Shown here piece by piece: positions 37,463-37,861 of a stretch of 37,861 bases of DNA. The stretch's first letter is position 1. Each line of letters begins with the position of its first letter. A program made the position numbers and the translations under genes. The stretch lies in contig JAEUIT010000067.1 in assembly GCA_016795035.1 (NCBI GenBank), positions 1 to 37,861 on the forward strand. Reading direction: 5' to 3'. The notes under the pieces are model-generated. The model did no database searches and had not been told where the DNA came from. It was given only the letters and a program-made list of their open reading frames with translations. Origin of the DNA: Phycisphaerae bacterium. GTDB taxonomy: Bacteria > Planctomycetota > Phycisphaerae > Phycisphaerales > SM1A02.

Positions 37463-37861
37463 GGGGGAGGAGAAAATAGAGAGAGAAAATGGAGAGGGGC
37501 GGGCGTGATGGGGCGCTAGGTCTGCGCCCGTCTCGGTCTCTACCTACTCGCAGCTCTTCTCGTTCGAGAGGAGAGCGTTGAGAAAGCAGAGTCTGAGATG
37601 AGAGGAGCAGTCGGAGGCAAGAAGGAAGCCGAGACGGAGGCGGAGGCAGAAAGGTCGCGCCTGCAACGCCGAGTGGCGCCCTCCGGACCCTCCCCCACGT
37701 CGCGTTGGGGGAGGTGGCATCGCGCAGCGATGACGGAGGGGGACGCCGCGGCGCACCCCCCCCCCCCACCCCCGCGGCTCGCCGGTGGCCCCCCCCCCCG
37801 CGGGGACGGGCGGCGGGTGGGCCACGGGGGGGGCGGGGGGGGAAGGGGGGGGGGGGGGGGG
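37463..37861. other. Gene-free 3' end of the contig, purine-rich, ending in G tract
   Basis: Bases 37463-37660 are strongly purine-biased on the plus strand (many GAGAG/GGAGG/GAAAG steps), unlike the rest of the window. No ORF with family signals is present. A double hairpin lies at 37690-37732. The last 100 bases fall into C and G homopolymers, most likely an assembly end. Confidence 0.65.
37690..37732. repeat. REP-like double hairpin
   Basis: An eight-base-pair stem (CTCCCCCA / TGGGGGAG, loop CGTCGCGT) is followed five bases later by a six-base-pair stem (CATCGC / GCGATG, loop GCA), then ACGGAGGGGG. This arrangement recalls the intergenic repeats with CTCCCCC hairpins and a TGACGGAGGGGG tail that I know from several alphaproteobacteria. 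Only one copy is in the window, so its repeat status is inferred. Confidence 0.45.

Overview
The window looks like a complete contig from a very GC-rich bacterium. Both ends run into homopolymer C or G tracts that look like assembly ends. The best guess for the host is a planctomycete, probably of the Phycisphaerae. The protein at 30539-31174 ends in the CxxC...CPECG zinc ribbon that is common in that group. A secreted protein at 17786-18307 belongs to what I remember as a planctomycete PWD[YF]CC family. Tat lipoproteins and an ECF sigma/anti-sigma pair fit the same picture. The lineage is inferred, because no rRNA or tRNA gene was seen.

Layout. (1) 0.2-8.6 kb, minus strand: a mannoside-use operon of GH38 alpha-mannosidase, sodium:solute symporter and GH2 beta-mannosidase, closed by a terminator and followed by a small conserved protein. 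(2) 8.7-11.3 kb, plus strand: ECF sigma factor, membrane anti-sigma candidate and a secreted PDZ protein, closed by a perfect-palindrome terminator. (3) 11.4-18.3 kb, plus strand: seven genes, mostly overlapping. They encode a Cys-rich exported protein, TolC-type outer-membrane lipoprotein, periplasmic adaptor, ABC ATPase, two FtsX-type permeases and a secreted Cys-containing protein. Together they look like a complete three-part export machine. (4) 18.5-23.5 kb, plus strand: a very large histidine kinase with two kinase cores, followed by two receiver-only proteins. Base and codon use differ from the neighbours. (5) 23.6-27.6 kb: two tiny membrane proteins, xylulokinase, and two paralogous Tat-exported peptidoglycan amidases. 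(6) 27.8-37.5 kb: gyrB, a zinc-ribbon membrane protein, a secreted GH2 enzyme and a SWIM-SNF2 helicase-like ATPase.

The most unusual signal is not a gene. A non-palindromic motif, about SCTGCAACGNNGAS, occurs about 38 times by hand count, roughly once per kilobase. It lies on both strands, in all three codon phases, and almost always inside genes, where it forces rare codons such as GTT-GCA and GCT-GCA. It has only one copy in the kinase island. It behaves like a genome-wide DNA-level signal (uptake sequence, methylation or recombination site, or chromosome-organising site) that I cannot match to a known one.
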